From: JACKNG01 sp040220855
GTDB taxonomy: Bacteria; Pseudomonadota; Gammaproteobacteria; Ga0077536
NCBI GenBank assembly: GCA_040220855.1
Contig: JAVJVZ010000067.1
Coordinates: 1 to 64,000, forward strand
DNA length: 64,000 bases
Reading direction: 5' to 3'
Shown: positions 45,338-54,515 of the stretch, piece by piece
Numbering within the stretch: position 1 is the stretch's first letter
Layout of the letters: every line of letters begins with the position of its first letter
Program-made: the position numbers and the translations under genes
Notes under the pieces: model-generated
What the model was told of the DNA's origin: nothing
Seen by the model: the letters and a program-made list of their open reading frames with translations, nothing else
Database searches by the model: none

Positions 45338-47530
45338 ATGCGCCCGTCGCGTTCACACCGATCCGAGGGGCCGCGCGCGCAGGAGCCATTGTTCCGCCTG
45401 ATCTGGCGGGCCTACGCGCGCGCGGCGCTGCTGCCGCTGCTATGCATCGAGGTGTTGCTGGTGCTGGTCTACCTGTGGACCAACAGCGCCATCCGCGATG
45501 CCAACGTCGCTTCGCTGCGTGATATCGCCGATCGTGACTTGCAGGCGATCACAACGCGCGAGGCGCAGACCATCGAACGGCGCCTGCAAGGTGTCGCGCA
45601 ACTCGCGCGCGTGCTCCAGGCGGCCGCGCGCGATGCGGCGCTGCGGCCCGGGCCGGTGCCGCCCGCCGAGGCGGCACGCTACTCGATGGCGCCGAGCGGG
45701 GTCTATCACACGGTGCACGACGATGGCGGCGCGGCGGCGTTCTACAGCGCCATCACGACGGTCGGGCCAGCAGAGCGCTTGAAGCTCCAACAGCTCGCGC
45801 AGATCGATCCCGTGATGCGCTACGTGCACGACGCCGATCCGCTCGTCGTGCAGTCCTATTACAACACCCACGATTCGGCCAATCGCATCTATCCGTACTT
45901 CGATACGCTCGCGCAGTACGACACCTACCTCGATATCCCTCGCTACAGCTTCTATTACGCGGCCGACGCCGCGCACAACCCGACGCGTGGAGTCTCCTGG
46001 ACCGATGCCTACGTCGACCCGGCCGGGCGCGGCTGGATGATCTCGGCGGTGGCCCCGGTCTACCGCGGGGATTTCCTCGAAGGCGTGGTCGGGCTCGACA
46101 TCACCCTTGCGACGCTGGTCGCGCAGGTGCTCGATCTCGCGTTGCCCTGGCAGGGCTACGGCATGCTCATCGATCGGGGTGGCACCATCCTCGCGATGCC
46201 GCAAGCCGGCGAGCGCGATCTCGACATGCGCGAGCTCGGGGCCTACGAGTACGCCGAGGCGATTCGCGAAGAAGCACGCAAACCGGCCGAGTTCGAACTC
46301 GTGCAACATCTGCCCGATGTGGCCCGTGCCATCGAGGCCGGCGCCGCCGGTACGCGCCACCTGCAGCTCGCGGGCGGCCGCATCGCCACCTGGCAACGCA
46401 TCGCCGCGACCGGCTGGACGCTGCTGACCTTCGTCGACGAAGCGCGTGTGTATGCCGAAGTGCTCGCGCTCGAGGCGCACTACGAGCAGGTGGGCTATCG
46501 GCTGATTGCGCTGATGGTGCTGTTCTACCTGCTGTTCTTCGGCTTTCTCTACCTGCGTGCGCGACGCATGGCGCATGCTATCGCCGAGCCGCTCGAGCGC
46601 TTCAGTGCGTTGGCACGCGCGGTGGGTGACGGCCATTACGATCAGAGCGTACCGGCGTCGGGCGTGCGCGAGCTCGACGACGCGGGGCAGGCGCTCGCCA
46701 GCATGGGCCACCACCTCGGCGAGGCGGTCGAGCGCTTGTCGGAAGCGAAGCGCCAGGCGGAGGAGGCGAACGACGCCAAGTCCCGTTTCCTCTCGCAGAT
46801 GAGCCACGAGCTGCGTACGCCGCTCAATGCGATCTGCGGCTTCGCCCAGCTGCTCGACATGTCGCGCGGCCGCATCGCCCCCGAGTTGCACGAATGCATC
46901 GACGACATCCGCGAAGGCGGCCGGCACCTGCTCGATCTGATCAGCCAGCTGCTCGACCTCTCCCTGATCGAGACCGGTCGCCTGCAGCTCGCACCGGAGG
47001 ACGTCGATCTCGATGCGCTGGTACGCCGTACCACTGCTTCACTCGAACCGCTGATGGCGGCGCGTGCGATCGACGTCACGTTCACGCCTGCGCTGCCATC
47101 GGCGCAGGTGCTGGTGAGCGCCGACCCGGTACGCGTGCGCCAGGTGCTGGTCAACCTGTTGTCGAACGCCGTCAAGTACAACCGCGACGGTGGCAGCATC
47201 CGCATCAGTGCGGCGCGCGTGCGCGCGGGCCGCGCGCGGGTCACGATCTCCGACGAGGGGCCGGGCGTGCCCGACGCCGCGCGCGAGTGGATCTTCGAGC
47301 CGTTCCATCGCCTCGCCAGCAGCAACCAGGTCGAGGGTGCGGGTATCGGGCTCGCCATCTGCCGCTCGTTACTCGCGGCCATGGGCGGACGTATCGGCGT
47401 CGAAGCCGGTGACGGCGGTGGCGCGTGTTTCTGGTTCGAACTGCCGGTGGTGCGCTGCGCGGGCGCGGGCGGCGTGCGGAGCGCGGCCGGCCCTGCGGGC
47501 GCCACCGGCGCGCCCGGCGGCGCCGCCTGA
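45338..47530 (+). CDS. Cache-domain sensor histidine kinase (orphan)
   Basis: This 730-residue kinase has a first helix (ALLPLLCIEVLLVLVYLW), a large periplasmic double-Cache sensor (~75-400; FYSAITTVG, WMISAVAPVYRGDFLEGVVGLDITL), a second helix (LIALMVLFYLLFFGFLYL), HAMP, HisKA with SQMSHELRTPLNAI and HATPase (NLLSNAVKYN, DEGPGVP, GAGIGLAIC). Double-Cache sensors bind small ligands such as organic acids and amino acids. No response regulator is adjacent. The C-terminal Gly/Ala/Pro-rich tail is short. The start is an ATG at 45338; the ribosome site is poor. Confidence 0.88.
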   Translation: MRPSRSHRSEGPRAQEPLFRLIWRAYARAALLPLLCIEVLLVLVYLWTNSAIRDANVASLRDIADRDLQAITTREAQTIERRLQGVAQLARVLQAAARDAALRPGPVPPAEAARYSMAPSGVYHTVHDDGGAAAFYSAITTVGPAERLKLQQLAQIDPVMRYVHDADPLVVQSYYNTHDSANRIYPYFDTLAQYDTYLDIPRYSFYYAADAAHNPTRGVSWTDAYVDPAGRGWMISAVAPVYRGDFLEGVVGLDITLATLVAQVLDLALPWQGYGMLIDRGGTILAMPQAGERDLDMRELGAYEYAEAIREEARKPAEFELVQHLPDVARAIEAGAAGTRHLQLAGGRIATWQRIAATGWTLLTFVDEARVYAEVLALEAHYEQVGYRLIALMVLFYLLFFGFLYLRARRMAHAIAEPLERFSALARAVGDGHYDQSVPASGVRELDDAGQALASMGHHLGEAVERLSEAKRQAEEANDAKSRFLSQMSHELRTPLNAICGFAQLLDMSRGRIAPELHECIDDIREGGRHLLDLISQLLDLSLIETGRLQLAPEDVDLDALVRRTTASLEPLMAARAIDVTFTPALPSAQVLVSADPVRVRQVLVNLLSNAVKYNRDGGSIRISAARVRAGRARVTISDEGPGVPDAAREWIFEPFHRLASSNQVEGAGIGLAICRSLLAAMGGRIGVEAGDGGGACFWFELPVVRCAGAGGVRSAAGPAGATGAPGGAA

Positions 47531-47539
47531 GACCGAAGC

Positions 47540-48193
47540 TCAGACGCCGCGTCGGCCGCTCGCGGCGCCGTCGGGATGCAGGCTCTCGTGTGCGCTGGTG
47601 CGCGTCATCATGCGTGCGAACCAGGCGTTGACGTTGAGCAGGCCGTTGTCGACCGGCTGGCCGACGCCCTCGCCAAAGTCGAGCGCACAGTAGAGGATGA
47701 TGTCGGCTAGCGTGAAGCGCTCGCCGCAGATCCAGCTGCGTCGTCCCATCAGGCCGTCGAGCCAGGCGAGCTTCTCCTGCACGATGGCGGCGAGGCCCGG
47801 CGCCGCTTCGGGCAGGCAGTGCATGCGGTCGCGGAAGATCTCGAGGCCCACCGAGTAGCGGAAGGCGTTGTAGAGATTCTCGGTGATGTTGAGCTCGATG
47901 CGCCGCTGCCACATGCGATGCTCGGCTTTCTCCAGTGGCGTGGTGCCGATCAGGGCCGGTGCGGGGTGGAGGTCTTCGAGGTATTCGCAGATGGCCACGG
48001 TCTCGGCGATGCAGGTGCCATCGTCGAGCACGAGGCTCGGCAACTGCCCGCCGGGATTGCGCTCGGTATACGGCGGGCGTCGATTCTCGGCGGCGAGGAT
48101 GTCGACCTCCTCGAAGGGAACGTCGAGGCCTTTCTCGAGCAGGAACATGCGCACGATGCGCGGGTTGGGACCGAGGGAGTTGAGCAGTTTCAT
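47540..48193 (-). CDS. Glutathione S-transferase
   Basis: This 217-residue protein has a thioredoxin-like N-terminal domain (MKLLNSLGPNPRIVRMFLLEKG, NPGGQLPSLVLDDG, and ETVAICEYLEDLHP for glutathione binding) and an all-helical C-terminal domain (SWICGERFTLADIILYCALDF). This is a typical cytosolic GST, with catalytic Ser near position 6 or 14 rather than Tyr. It probably detoxifies electrophiles formed in the oxygenase pathways. It is convergent with the Cache kinase, 9 bases apart. Confidence 0.9.
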   Translation of the reverse strand: MKLLNSLGPNPRIVRMFLLEKGLDVPFEEVDILAAENRRPPYTERNPGGQLPSLVLDDGTCIAETVAICEYLEDLHPAPALIGTTPLEKAEHRMWQRRIELNITENLYNAFRYSVGLEIFRDRMHCLPEAAPGLAAIVQEKLAWLDGLMGRRSWICGERFTLADIILYCALDFGEGVGQPVDNGLLNVNAWFARMMTRTSAHESLHPDGAASGRRGV

Positions 48194-48263
48194 GCGGCGC
48201 TACCGGGCTGGGTGTGGCGCGATTCTACGCCACGCGCAGCGGTGTGCCGGGCGCTTCGACCGC

Positions 48264-49268
48264 TCAGGCCACCAGCCCCTGGGCGCGCTCGAACATCGGT
48301 AGCACACTGCGTGCGTTGTTCTCCCAGATCGGGTCGTGCCGCTGGCCCTTGCGATGCAGCTTGACGTTGAGACAGGCGATGCAGGCGAGGCGGTAGTTGG
48401 CGAGCGCGTGGTACCAGGGGATGTCCGCGCCGTCGCTGCCGCGCGCGGCGGTGTAGAGCGCGGTGATGCGTGCCCCGGACGGTGGGTGCAGCGGCATCCA
48501 GCCGGGCGTCCACACCGTGCTGTCGGCGATCATGAGCAGCCAGCCGAGATCGAGCAGCTGGGCGCCGATGCCGGAGAGTTCCCAGTCGATCACCCCGCGC
48601 AGACGCGCGCCGTCGTAGAGGCAGTTGCCGGGCTGGTAGTCGCCGTGGAAGAGGCCGACCGGGGCGCCGTCCGGCAGCGTGTCGAGCAGTGCGCGCTCGG
48701 TCGCCTCGGCGGCCGTGATCCAGGCAGGCTCCGGCGCCTGGGCGTAGATGCGCTCCCACCGCGTGATCTCGTCGGCGAGTGCGACCGGCGCCTCCCAGTC
48801 GGGCAGGCGCGCCTGCCAGTCGAAGGCGTGCAGCGCGGCAAGTGTTTCGACCGCCTGCGTCCAGTAGTGTTCGCAGGTCGGCTGGTCGCGCGGCACGCCG
48901 GGCGCCGGATCCCAGACGAAGAACGTGTGTCCCGGCAGGCGCTCCATGACGATGAACGGCAGTCCGAACCACGGGTTGGTTTCGTCGTCGCGCGCGAACG
49001 GCACGGCGGGTACCGGCAGGCCGTCGGCCTTCAGCGCACGCAGCAGCGGCGCCTGGCGGTAGACGTCGGTGTTGCCGCGACGACGCACGCCGCGCGGCGG
49101 CAGCTTGATCACGTATTTCCCCGTGGTGCCGCCTGCTTCGCGAACCGCGAACAGGAAGGTGAGTCCGGCGTGGCCGTCGGATTCCTGCAGGTCGGCGAGC
49201 CGCGCCCCGGCGCCGAACTCGTCGTGGACGAAGCGTTCCAGTCCCGTGCGGACCTCGTCGAGATGCAC
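48264..49268 (-). CDS. Phosphotransferase of the APH/choline kinase family
   Basis: This 334-residue protein belongs to the phosphotransferase enzyme family: the Gly-rich region and Lys in KYVIKLPP, the catalytic loop VGLFHGDYQPGN, and the Mg-binding VIDWELSG. Members lacking an antibiotic substrate are often linked to acyl-CoA dehydrogenase and fatty acid metabolism. The natural substrate here is unknown, and it is not evidence for antibiotic resistance. It is divergent from soxC. Confidence 0.85.
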   Translation of the reverse strand: MHLDEVRTGLERFVHDEFGAGARLADLQESDGHAGLTFLFAVREAGGTTGKYVIKLPPRGVRRRGNTDVYRQAPLLRALKADGLPVPAVPFARDDETNPWFGLPFIVMERLPGHTFFVWDPAPGVPRDQPTCEHYWTQAVETLAALHAFDWQARLPDWEAPVALADEITRWERIYAQAPEPAWITAAEATERALLDTLPDGAPVGLFHGDYQPGNCLYDGARLRGVIDWELSGIGAQLLDLGWLLMIADSTVWTPGWMPLHPPSGARITALYTAARGSDGADIPWYHALANYRLACIACLNVKLHRKGQRHDPIWENNARSVLPMFERAQGLVA

Positions 49269-49385
49269 CGTGTCGATCTCCTGCCGTTGTTGCCGGGGAC
49301 ATTCTAGCCGCCTGTCCGTGGCCGGCTATCGCGGCAGCCTCGCCTCTGCTACGGTGAGGCGACGCCGGGGGAGGGCGCTTACCGT

Positions 49386-50600
49386 ATGAGCCGAATCGAT
49401 CGCAGGCGCTTCCTGCGCCGCGCGCGCAACACCGCGGGTGGTGTCGTCGCCGGCCTGCTCGCTGGCAGTGGTCGGCCGGTACACGCCACCGACACCACGC
49501 GCATGCAGGGCGGACCGGCGCGGCCCTACGGCGAACGGTCGCGGTTCGAGAAGCTGGTGCGCTGGATCACGCCGGCCCGCTATCCGACCAGTACCGCATC
49601 GTGGACACCGTTGGCCGGGCTCGATGGCGTGGTGACGCCTTCGGCGTTGCACTACGAGCGCCATCATGGCGGCGTACCGGATATCGACCCGCATGCCCAC
49701 CGCCTGCTCGTGCACGGGCTCGTGACGCGCCCGCTCGAGTTCACACTCGAGGCGTTGCGGCGTTTCCCGCAGGTGGTGCGCCTGTGTTTCCTCGAATGCT
49801 CCGGGAACGGTTACCGTGAATGGACCGGGCCGGGCGGCGCCGACGTGCAGCAGACCCACGGCCTGACCTCGTGCAGCGAGTGGACCGGCGTGCGCCTCGC
49901 CGACGTGCTCGCCGAATGCGGTGTCGGGCCCGCGGCGCGCTGGGTGCTCGCGGAAGGTGCCGATGGCGCGGCCATGACGCGCTCGATTCCCCTCGCCAAG
50001 TGTCTCGACGATGTCATCCTGGCCTATGCACAGAACGGCGAGGCACTGCGCCCGGAGCAGGGCTACCCGCTGCGCCTGCTGGTCCCCGGCTACGAGGGCA
50101 GCATCAGCGTGAAGTGGCTGCGCCGACTCAAGCTCGGCGAGCAGCCCTGGTACACGCGCGAGGAGACCGCCAAGTACACCGACCTCATGCCGGACGGCAG
50201 TGCCCGCGAGTTCAGCTTCGTGATGGAGGCGAAATCCGTGATCACGCAGCCCTCGCCGGGGGGCGAACCGCTCGCAGCGGGCTTCCACGAGATTCGCGGG
50301 CTGGCCTGGTCGGGGCGCGGGCGCGTGACGCGCGTCGAGGTGAGTTGCGACGACGGGGCGACCTGGCAGGACGCGACCCTGCACGGGCCGGTCCTGCCCG
50401 TGTGCCATACCCGTTTCACGCTGCCGTGGCGTTGGGACGGCGCCGCGACGGTGCTCGCGAGCCGCTGCCACGACGAGACCGGCTACGTGCAGCCGACGCG
50501 CGAAGCGCTGCGCGCGGTGCGCGGCGATCATTCCTTCTATCACTACAACGGCATCCAGCGCTGGCGTGTCGATGCCGCGGGACGGCTGTTCAATGTCTGA
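49386..50600 (+). CDS. soxC: SoxC, sulfane dehydrogenase molybdenum subunit
   Basis: This 404-residue periplasmic protein has a Tat signal (RRRFLRRA) and the sulfite-oxidase molybdopterin fold. The Mo-coordinating Cys is Cys-138 in FLECSGNGYREW, followed by QQTHGLTSCSEWTGVRLADVL, and a C-terminal Mo-co dimerisation domain with RVEVSCDDGATWQDA. SoxC works with the cytochrome SoxD to oxidise the SoxY-bound sulfane sulfur, which lets the Sox system make sulfate without storing sulfur. Its end overlaps soxD by 8 bases, a translationally coupled pair. It lies about 9.3 kb from soxXYZAB on the same strand, an unusual split. Confidence 0.93.
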   Translation: MSRIDRRRFLRRARNTAGGVVAGLLAGSGRPVHATDTTRMQGGPARPYGERSRFEKLVRWITPARYPTSTASWTPLAGLDGVVTPSALHYERHHGGVPDIDPHAHRLLVHGLVTRPLEFTLEALRRFPQVVRLCFLECSGNGYREWTGPGGADVQQTHGLTSCSEWTGVRLADVLAECGVGPAARWVLAEGADGAAMTRSIPLAKCLDDVILAYAQNGEALRPEQGYPLRLLVPGYEGSISVKWLRRLKLGEQPWYTREETAKYTDLMPDGSAREFSFVMEAKSVITQPSPGGEPLAAGFHEIRGLAWSGRGRVTRVEVSCDDGATWQDATLHGPVLPVCHTRFTLPWRWDGAATVLASRCHDETGYVQPTREALRAVRGDHSFYHYNGIQRWRVDAAGRLFNV

Positions 50601-51237
50601 GGCGATGGAGCGGAAGCGGCAGGTCGCGGCCGCACGGCGCGTGCGCGACGAGCGGCGTGGCGCGCCTGCGGGCCACGCGTGGTCCGTGCTGCGCGCCGCG
50701 ATCGTCGTGGTGAACGCGCTGCTGGCCGTCGCGTTCGCCGCGGTGGCGGCGGCCGGCGAGACGGCTGCGGCACCGCGCTTCGGTCTCGGCAGTGCCGCCG
50801 ATGACGCGCGCATGGCTGCGTGGGACATCGCCATCGACGCCGCTGGCGCGAGCCTGCCAGCGGGGCAGGGCAGCGCACGCGACGGCGCCTCGATCTATGC
50901 CGCGAAGTGCGCTCACTGCCATGGCGCGAGCGGTCGCGAGGGACCCGATCCGCCGCTGGTCGGCGGTGCGGGCTCGCTGGATGGCGACGCGCCGATGCAG
51001 ACCGTCGGCAGCTACTGGCCATACGCGACCACGATCTACGACTACGTCCACCGCGCCATGCCGTTCACCGCGCCGGGCTCGCTCGCACCCGACGAGGTCT
51101 ACGCGCTGACCGCCTTCCTGCTCCACGCCAACGGCATCATCGCGGCCGATACCGTGCTCGACCGCGACAGCCTGCCGGCCGTGCGCATGCCCAATCGCGG
51201 CGGCTTCGTGCCCGATCCGCGGCCGGACGTGCCGTGA
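50593..51237 (+). CDS. soxD: SoxD, cytochrome c subunit of sulfane dehydrogenase
   Basis: This 214-residue protein has a signal anchor (AAIVVVNALLAVAFAAVAAAG), one heme c site CAHCH at residues 106-110, and Met ligand candidates further on. It forms the SoxCD complex with the upstream gene. Many SoxD proteins have two hemes and are longer; this is the single-heme form. The ATG at 50593 lies inside the end of soxC. It passes electrons to the respiratory chain. Confidence 0.85.
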   Translation: MSEAMERKRQVAAARRVRDERRGAPAGHAWSVLRAAIVVVNALLAVAFAAVAAAGETAAAPRFGLGSAADDARMAAWDIAIDAAGASLPAGQGSARDGASIYAAKCAHCHGASGREGPDPPLVGGAGSLDGDAPMQTVGSYWPYATTIYDYVHRAMPFTAPGSLAPDEVYALTAFLLHANGIIAADTVLDRDSLPAVRMPNRGGFVPDPRPDVP

Positions 51238-51291
51238 GCGCGCACCATGTGTCCTGACGCGCCCTGACCATTCCGACGGAGGAAGTACGCC

Positions 51292-52305
51292 ATGCCCCAT
51301 GTCCATCTCGCCCGCGCCTGCGCTGCCGTCACGATCGCCGCTGCCAGTTTCGGCGCCGTGGCGCACGGTATCCACGGCGGCAGCGCACAGCTTGAGGCCT
51401 ACAATAACGATCGCACCATCGCCGCGCAGGTCTACGGGGGGCTGCACGAGGACAGCGGCGAGGTGCGCATCAGCTTCCACGGCAACATCGCCTTCGAGAT
51501 CGAGTCACCGCGCGGCGTGAAAGTGTTCGTCGACCCCTGGCGCAACGATATCACCGGCATGTACCCACCGTGGTACGTGCGCGACATGCCCAAGGTACGC
51601 ACCGACATCGCGCTGGTCACCCATGCGCATTTCGATCACGACGCGGTCGATCGTCTGCAGGCGGACATGGTGATGGAGCGCATGGCAGGGACGTTCCGCC
51701 TCGCCGACGTCAAGATCACCGGCATCGCCGAGAAGCACGTGTGCGAAACCCAGGGCACGGTGCCGTATCGCGATCTCGTCAAGCATTTCATCGACCAGGA
51801 TCCGTGTCCGCCGAACGAGACGCTGCAATGGAACAATTCGCTGTACGTCATCGAGACCGGCGGCCTGCGCATCCTGCACTGGGGTGACAACCGCCAGAAC
51901 CCCCCGGAACGCGTATGGGAGATGATTGGCGACGTCGACGTGGCCATCCTGGCGGTCAGCGACGACGGTCATATCCTGAGCCCGAAGTGGGCCGATGTCG
52001 TGATGGAGAAGACGCGCGCCAAGGTCGTCATCCCCGGCCACTATTTCGTCGAGGGCGTGAATATTCCCGGTGCCTTCGGGCTCGAATCCGCCGCGCAGTG
52101 GGTTGCCACGCACCCGCATACCCTGCTCGACAGCGGCAGTATCACGTTGTCGCCGGCGTCGATTGCGGACTACGAGCAGCACGTGATGTATTTCGGCGAC
52201 CACGTGGCCTTCGAACCAGGCGGCAAGCTGCCGGCAGGCGACGGAAAGTTGCCGGAGGTGCCGCCACCGGCGCGGGCCTGGGAGCGTTTTGCACCGCAGC
52301 GCTGA
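51292..52305 (+). CDS. Exported MBL-fold hydrolase (UlaG-like)
   Basis: This 337-residue protein has a signal peptide (ACAAVTIAAASFGAVAHG) and a metallo-beta-lactamase fold of the UlaG type: LVTHAHFDHDAVDRL, a Trp-Gly-Asp (HWGDNRQNP), and the C-terminal VVIPGHYFVEG. Such proteins hydrolyse ester or phosphate bonds in many contexts. It is 54 bases after soxD and 3 bases before the MFS gene, in what looks like one operon. Its role there is not known; handling of a sulfur compound in the periplasm is a guess. Confidence 0.75.
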   Translation: MPHVHLARACAAVTIAAASFGAVAHGIHGGSAQLEAYNNDRTIAAQVYGGLHEDSGEVRISFHGNIAFEIESPRGVKVFVDPWRNDITGMYPPWYVRDMPKVRTDIALVTHAHFDHDAVDRLQADMVMERMAGTFRLADVKITGIAEKHVCETQGTVPYRDLVKHFIDQDPCPPNETLQWNNSLYVIETGGLRILHWGDNRQNPPERVWEMIGDVDVAILAVSDDGHILSPKWADVVMEKTRAKVVIPGHYFVEGVNIPGAFGLESAAQWVATHPHTLLDSGSITLSPASIADYEQHVMYFGDHVAFEPGGKLPAGDGKLPEVPPPARAWERFAPQR

Positions 52306-52308
52306 CGC

Positions 52309-53565
52309 ATGGTCACGACTGCTCCCGAAGCGACTGGCGCGGAGCGCAGCTACCTTGTCGGGCTGGTCGTCTTCATCTGCATCGTGACCCTCTTCGAGGG
52401 TTACGATCTGCTCATCATCAACCTCGCGCTGCCCTATCTCGGCACCGATTTCGGTGCCGACTCGAAGACGCTCGGCAACGCGGTCGGGTTGATCAACATC
52501 GGCACCATCCTCGCCTTCATCCCGGTGCGGCTCGCCGACCGCTACGGCCGACGCCCCGTGTTCCTGTGCGCGGTGGCCGGCTACACGCTGTTCACGCTGC
52601 TCTCGGCATGCTCGGTCGGCCTCTACGATTTCGTTGCCTACCAGTTCATCGCGCGCATGTTCATGGTCACCGAGATCGGCGTCGGCGCCATCATTCTCAC
52701 CGAGGAGATGCCGGCGCGCTGGCGCGGCGCCGCGGTCACGCTGATGTTCGCCCTGAGTCTTTCCGGAGGCATCCTCGGCTCGGCCATCTTTCCGTTACTG
52801 GTCGACCTGCCGCTCGGCTGGCGCACGCTCTACGTGGTCGGCGGCTGCACGCTGCCGGTGCTCGCGTGGTACTGGCCGCGGCTGCGCGAGACGCGGCGCT
52901 TCGGTGCGATGCCGCCGGCGGCGCCCGGCACCGGTGCGCTCGGCGAGTGGTGGCGGGCGCTGCGCGAGGTGCTCGCGCGGCCCTACCGCAAGCGCGTGCT
53001 GGCCGGCGCAACGGTGTGGTTCACGGTCAATGCGTGGAGTTCGAGCTGCCTGTTCTTCTTCGCCTACTACGTGACCAACGAACGCGGGTGGGCGCCGGCT
53101 GCGGTCAGCCAGGCGCTGACCCTCGGCTACTCGCTCGCCATCGTCGGTTACGCAACCGCGGGGCCGATGCTGGACCTCGCGGGCCGACGTCTCACCGCCA
53201 CGCTCTATTTCTCGCTCGGCGCGATCGCGGCGGTGGTCTGTTTCACCGCGCAGTCGGCCGTCGTCATTACCGTCGCCTACTGCGTGGTGCTCGGCATGCA
53301 CGCGGTGTGGCCGATCGCGGCGACCATCACCAGCGAGATCTTTCCGACCCAGATTCGCGGTACCGCCAACGCCGTGGTCAACAACCTGCTCGGGCGCACT
53401 GGCATGGCACTCGCTCCTGCCATCGTCGGCGCCCTGTCGGCGTCGCTCGGCGCGGTTGGCCCGGCGGTCGCGGTGGTTGCCCTGATTCCTTTCGTCTGTT
53501 TGCCTATCATCCTGGTAACGGTCGCCGAGACGCGCGGCCGTGAACTCGAGCAGATCGCCTCGTGA
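52309..53565 (+). CDS. MFS transporter (aromatic acid/organic acid symporter-like)
   Basis: This 418-residue transporter has 12 predicted helices and the MFS signature RLADRYGRRPVF between helices 2 and 3. The first helix carries FEGYDLLIINLALP, like the DGxD motif of the AAHS aromatic acid transporters but with Glu. The central loop and the second MFS block (MLDLAGRRLTA) are normal. The substrate is unknown. It lies between an MBL hydrolase and a TauD-like dioxygenase, so an organosulfonate or related acid is a reasonable candidate substrate. Confidence 0.85.
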   Translation: MVTTAPEATGAERSYLVGLVVFICIVTLFEGYDLLIINLALPYLGTDFGADSKTLGNAVGLINIGTILAFIPVRLADRYGRRPVFLCAVAGYTLFTLLSACSVGLYDFVAYQFIARMFMVTEIGVGAIILTEEMPARWRGAAVTLMFALSLSGGILGSAIFPLLVDLPLGWRTLYVVGGCTLPVLAWYWPRLRETRRFGAMPPAAPGTGALGEWWRALREVLARPYRKRVLAGATVWFTVNAWSSSCLFFFAYYVTNERGWAPAAVSQALTLGYSLAIVGYATAGPMLDLAGRRLTATLYFSLGAIAAVVCFTAQSAVVITVAYCVVLGMHAVWPIAATITSEIFPTQIRGTANAVVNNLLGRTGMALAPAIVGALSASLGAVGPAVAVVALIPFVCLPIILVTVAETRGRELEQIAS

Positions 53566-53584
53566 GGGGCGGGGAGGTCGCAAC

Positions 53585-54463
53585 ATGAACTACGAACGAA
53601 TTCGCGTGAAACCACGCACGGCGGCGATTGGCGCCGACATCGACGGCGTCGACCTCGAGCATCTCGACGACATCACGTTCGCCGAGATCCGCCGTGCCCT
53701 GCACGAACACCTGGTGGTGTTCTTCCGCGGGCAGCAGCTCTCCCCGGCCGGTCACAAGGCGTTCGCGGCACGCTTCGGCGACATGGAGGTGCACGAGGTG
53801 TTCCGTCCCTACGACGGGCATCCCGAGATCTCGGTGCTCGAGCACGATGCCGAGCGCCCACCGATCAGCGACAGCTGGCACTCGGATGTGACCTACCGCC
53901 CACGGCCGGCGCTGGTCTCGATCCTTCACGCGCGGCACATCCCGCCGGTCGGCGGCGATACCTTGTGGCTGAGCGCGGTCGCTGCCTGCGAGGCGCTGTC
54001 GCCGCCGCTGCGCGAGTTTCTCGCCACGCTGCATGCCGAGCACGATTTCCTGCAGGCCTACGGCGGCTACTTCATGAAGCAGACCGACGGCCTCGAGCGC
54101 ATCGAGCGCGCGCGGCGCGAGACGCCGCCAGTGACCCATCCGGTCGTCATCGAGCACCCGGTCACCGGCCGCCCGGTGCTCTACGTCAACCCGACTTTCA
54201 CCGCACGCATCGTCGAACTCGCGCCGGCCGAGTCACGCGCGCTGCTCGAGATGCTTTTCGCGCACCTGCTCAAGCCCGAGTTCCAGGTGCGCCTGCAGTG
54301 GCAGGTGGACGACGTTGCAGTGTGGGACAATCGCGCGACCCAGCACTACGCGACCGGCGACTATTACCCGGCACTGCGGCGCATGCACCGCATCACCGTG
54401 GGTGGCGACCGGCCGCACGCGCTGACGACGGCGCCGGCGCCGCGGGCGCGCGCCGCGGGCTGA
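53585..54463 (+). CDS. TauD/TfdA-family Fe(II)/2-oxoglutarate dioxygenase
   Basis: This 292-residue protein has the TauD/TfdA fold with the facial triad: His and Asp in WHSDVTYR, and the distal His in HRITVGGDRP; Arg in ALRRMHRI binds 2-oxoglutarate. TauD releases sulfite from taurine; relatives attack alkyl sulfates, sulfonates or phenoxy acids. The start ATG at 53585 follows GGGGAGGT. Placement after an MFS transporter and soxCD suggests it feeds sulfite or another sulfur product to oxidation, but TfdA-like activity on aromatics is an equal possibility. Confidence 0.82.
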   Translation: MNYERIRVKPRTAAIGADIDGVDLEHLDDITFAEIRRALHEHLVVFFRGQQLSPAGHKAFAARFGDMEVHEVFRPYDGHPEISVLEHDAERPPISDSWHSDVTYRPRPALVSILHARHIPPVGGDTLWLSAVAACEALSPPLREFLATLHAEHDFLQAYGGYFMKQTDGLERIERARRETPPVTHPVVIEHPVTGRPVLYVNPTFTARIVELAPAESRALLEMLFAHLLKPEFQVRLQWQVDDVAVWDNRATQHYATGDYYPALRRMHRITVGGDRPHALTTAPAPRARAAG

Positions 54464-54515
54464 CAGCGATCGTGGAGGCGTGTTGCCCGGCGAGCGCACA
54501 TCCAGGGAGAGAACG

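Noticed and set aside
48264..49268. Antibiotic kinase (aminoglycoside phosphotransferase) reading of the phosphotransferase gene
   Set aside because: The family is broad and mostly unrelated to resistance; nothing in the context supports a drug substrate.
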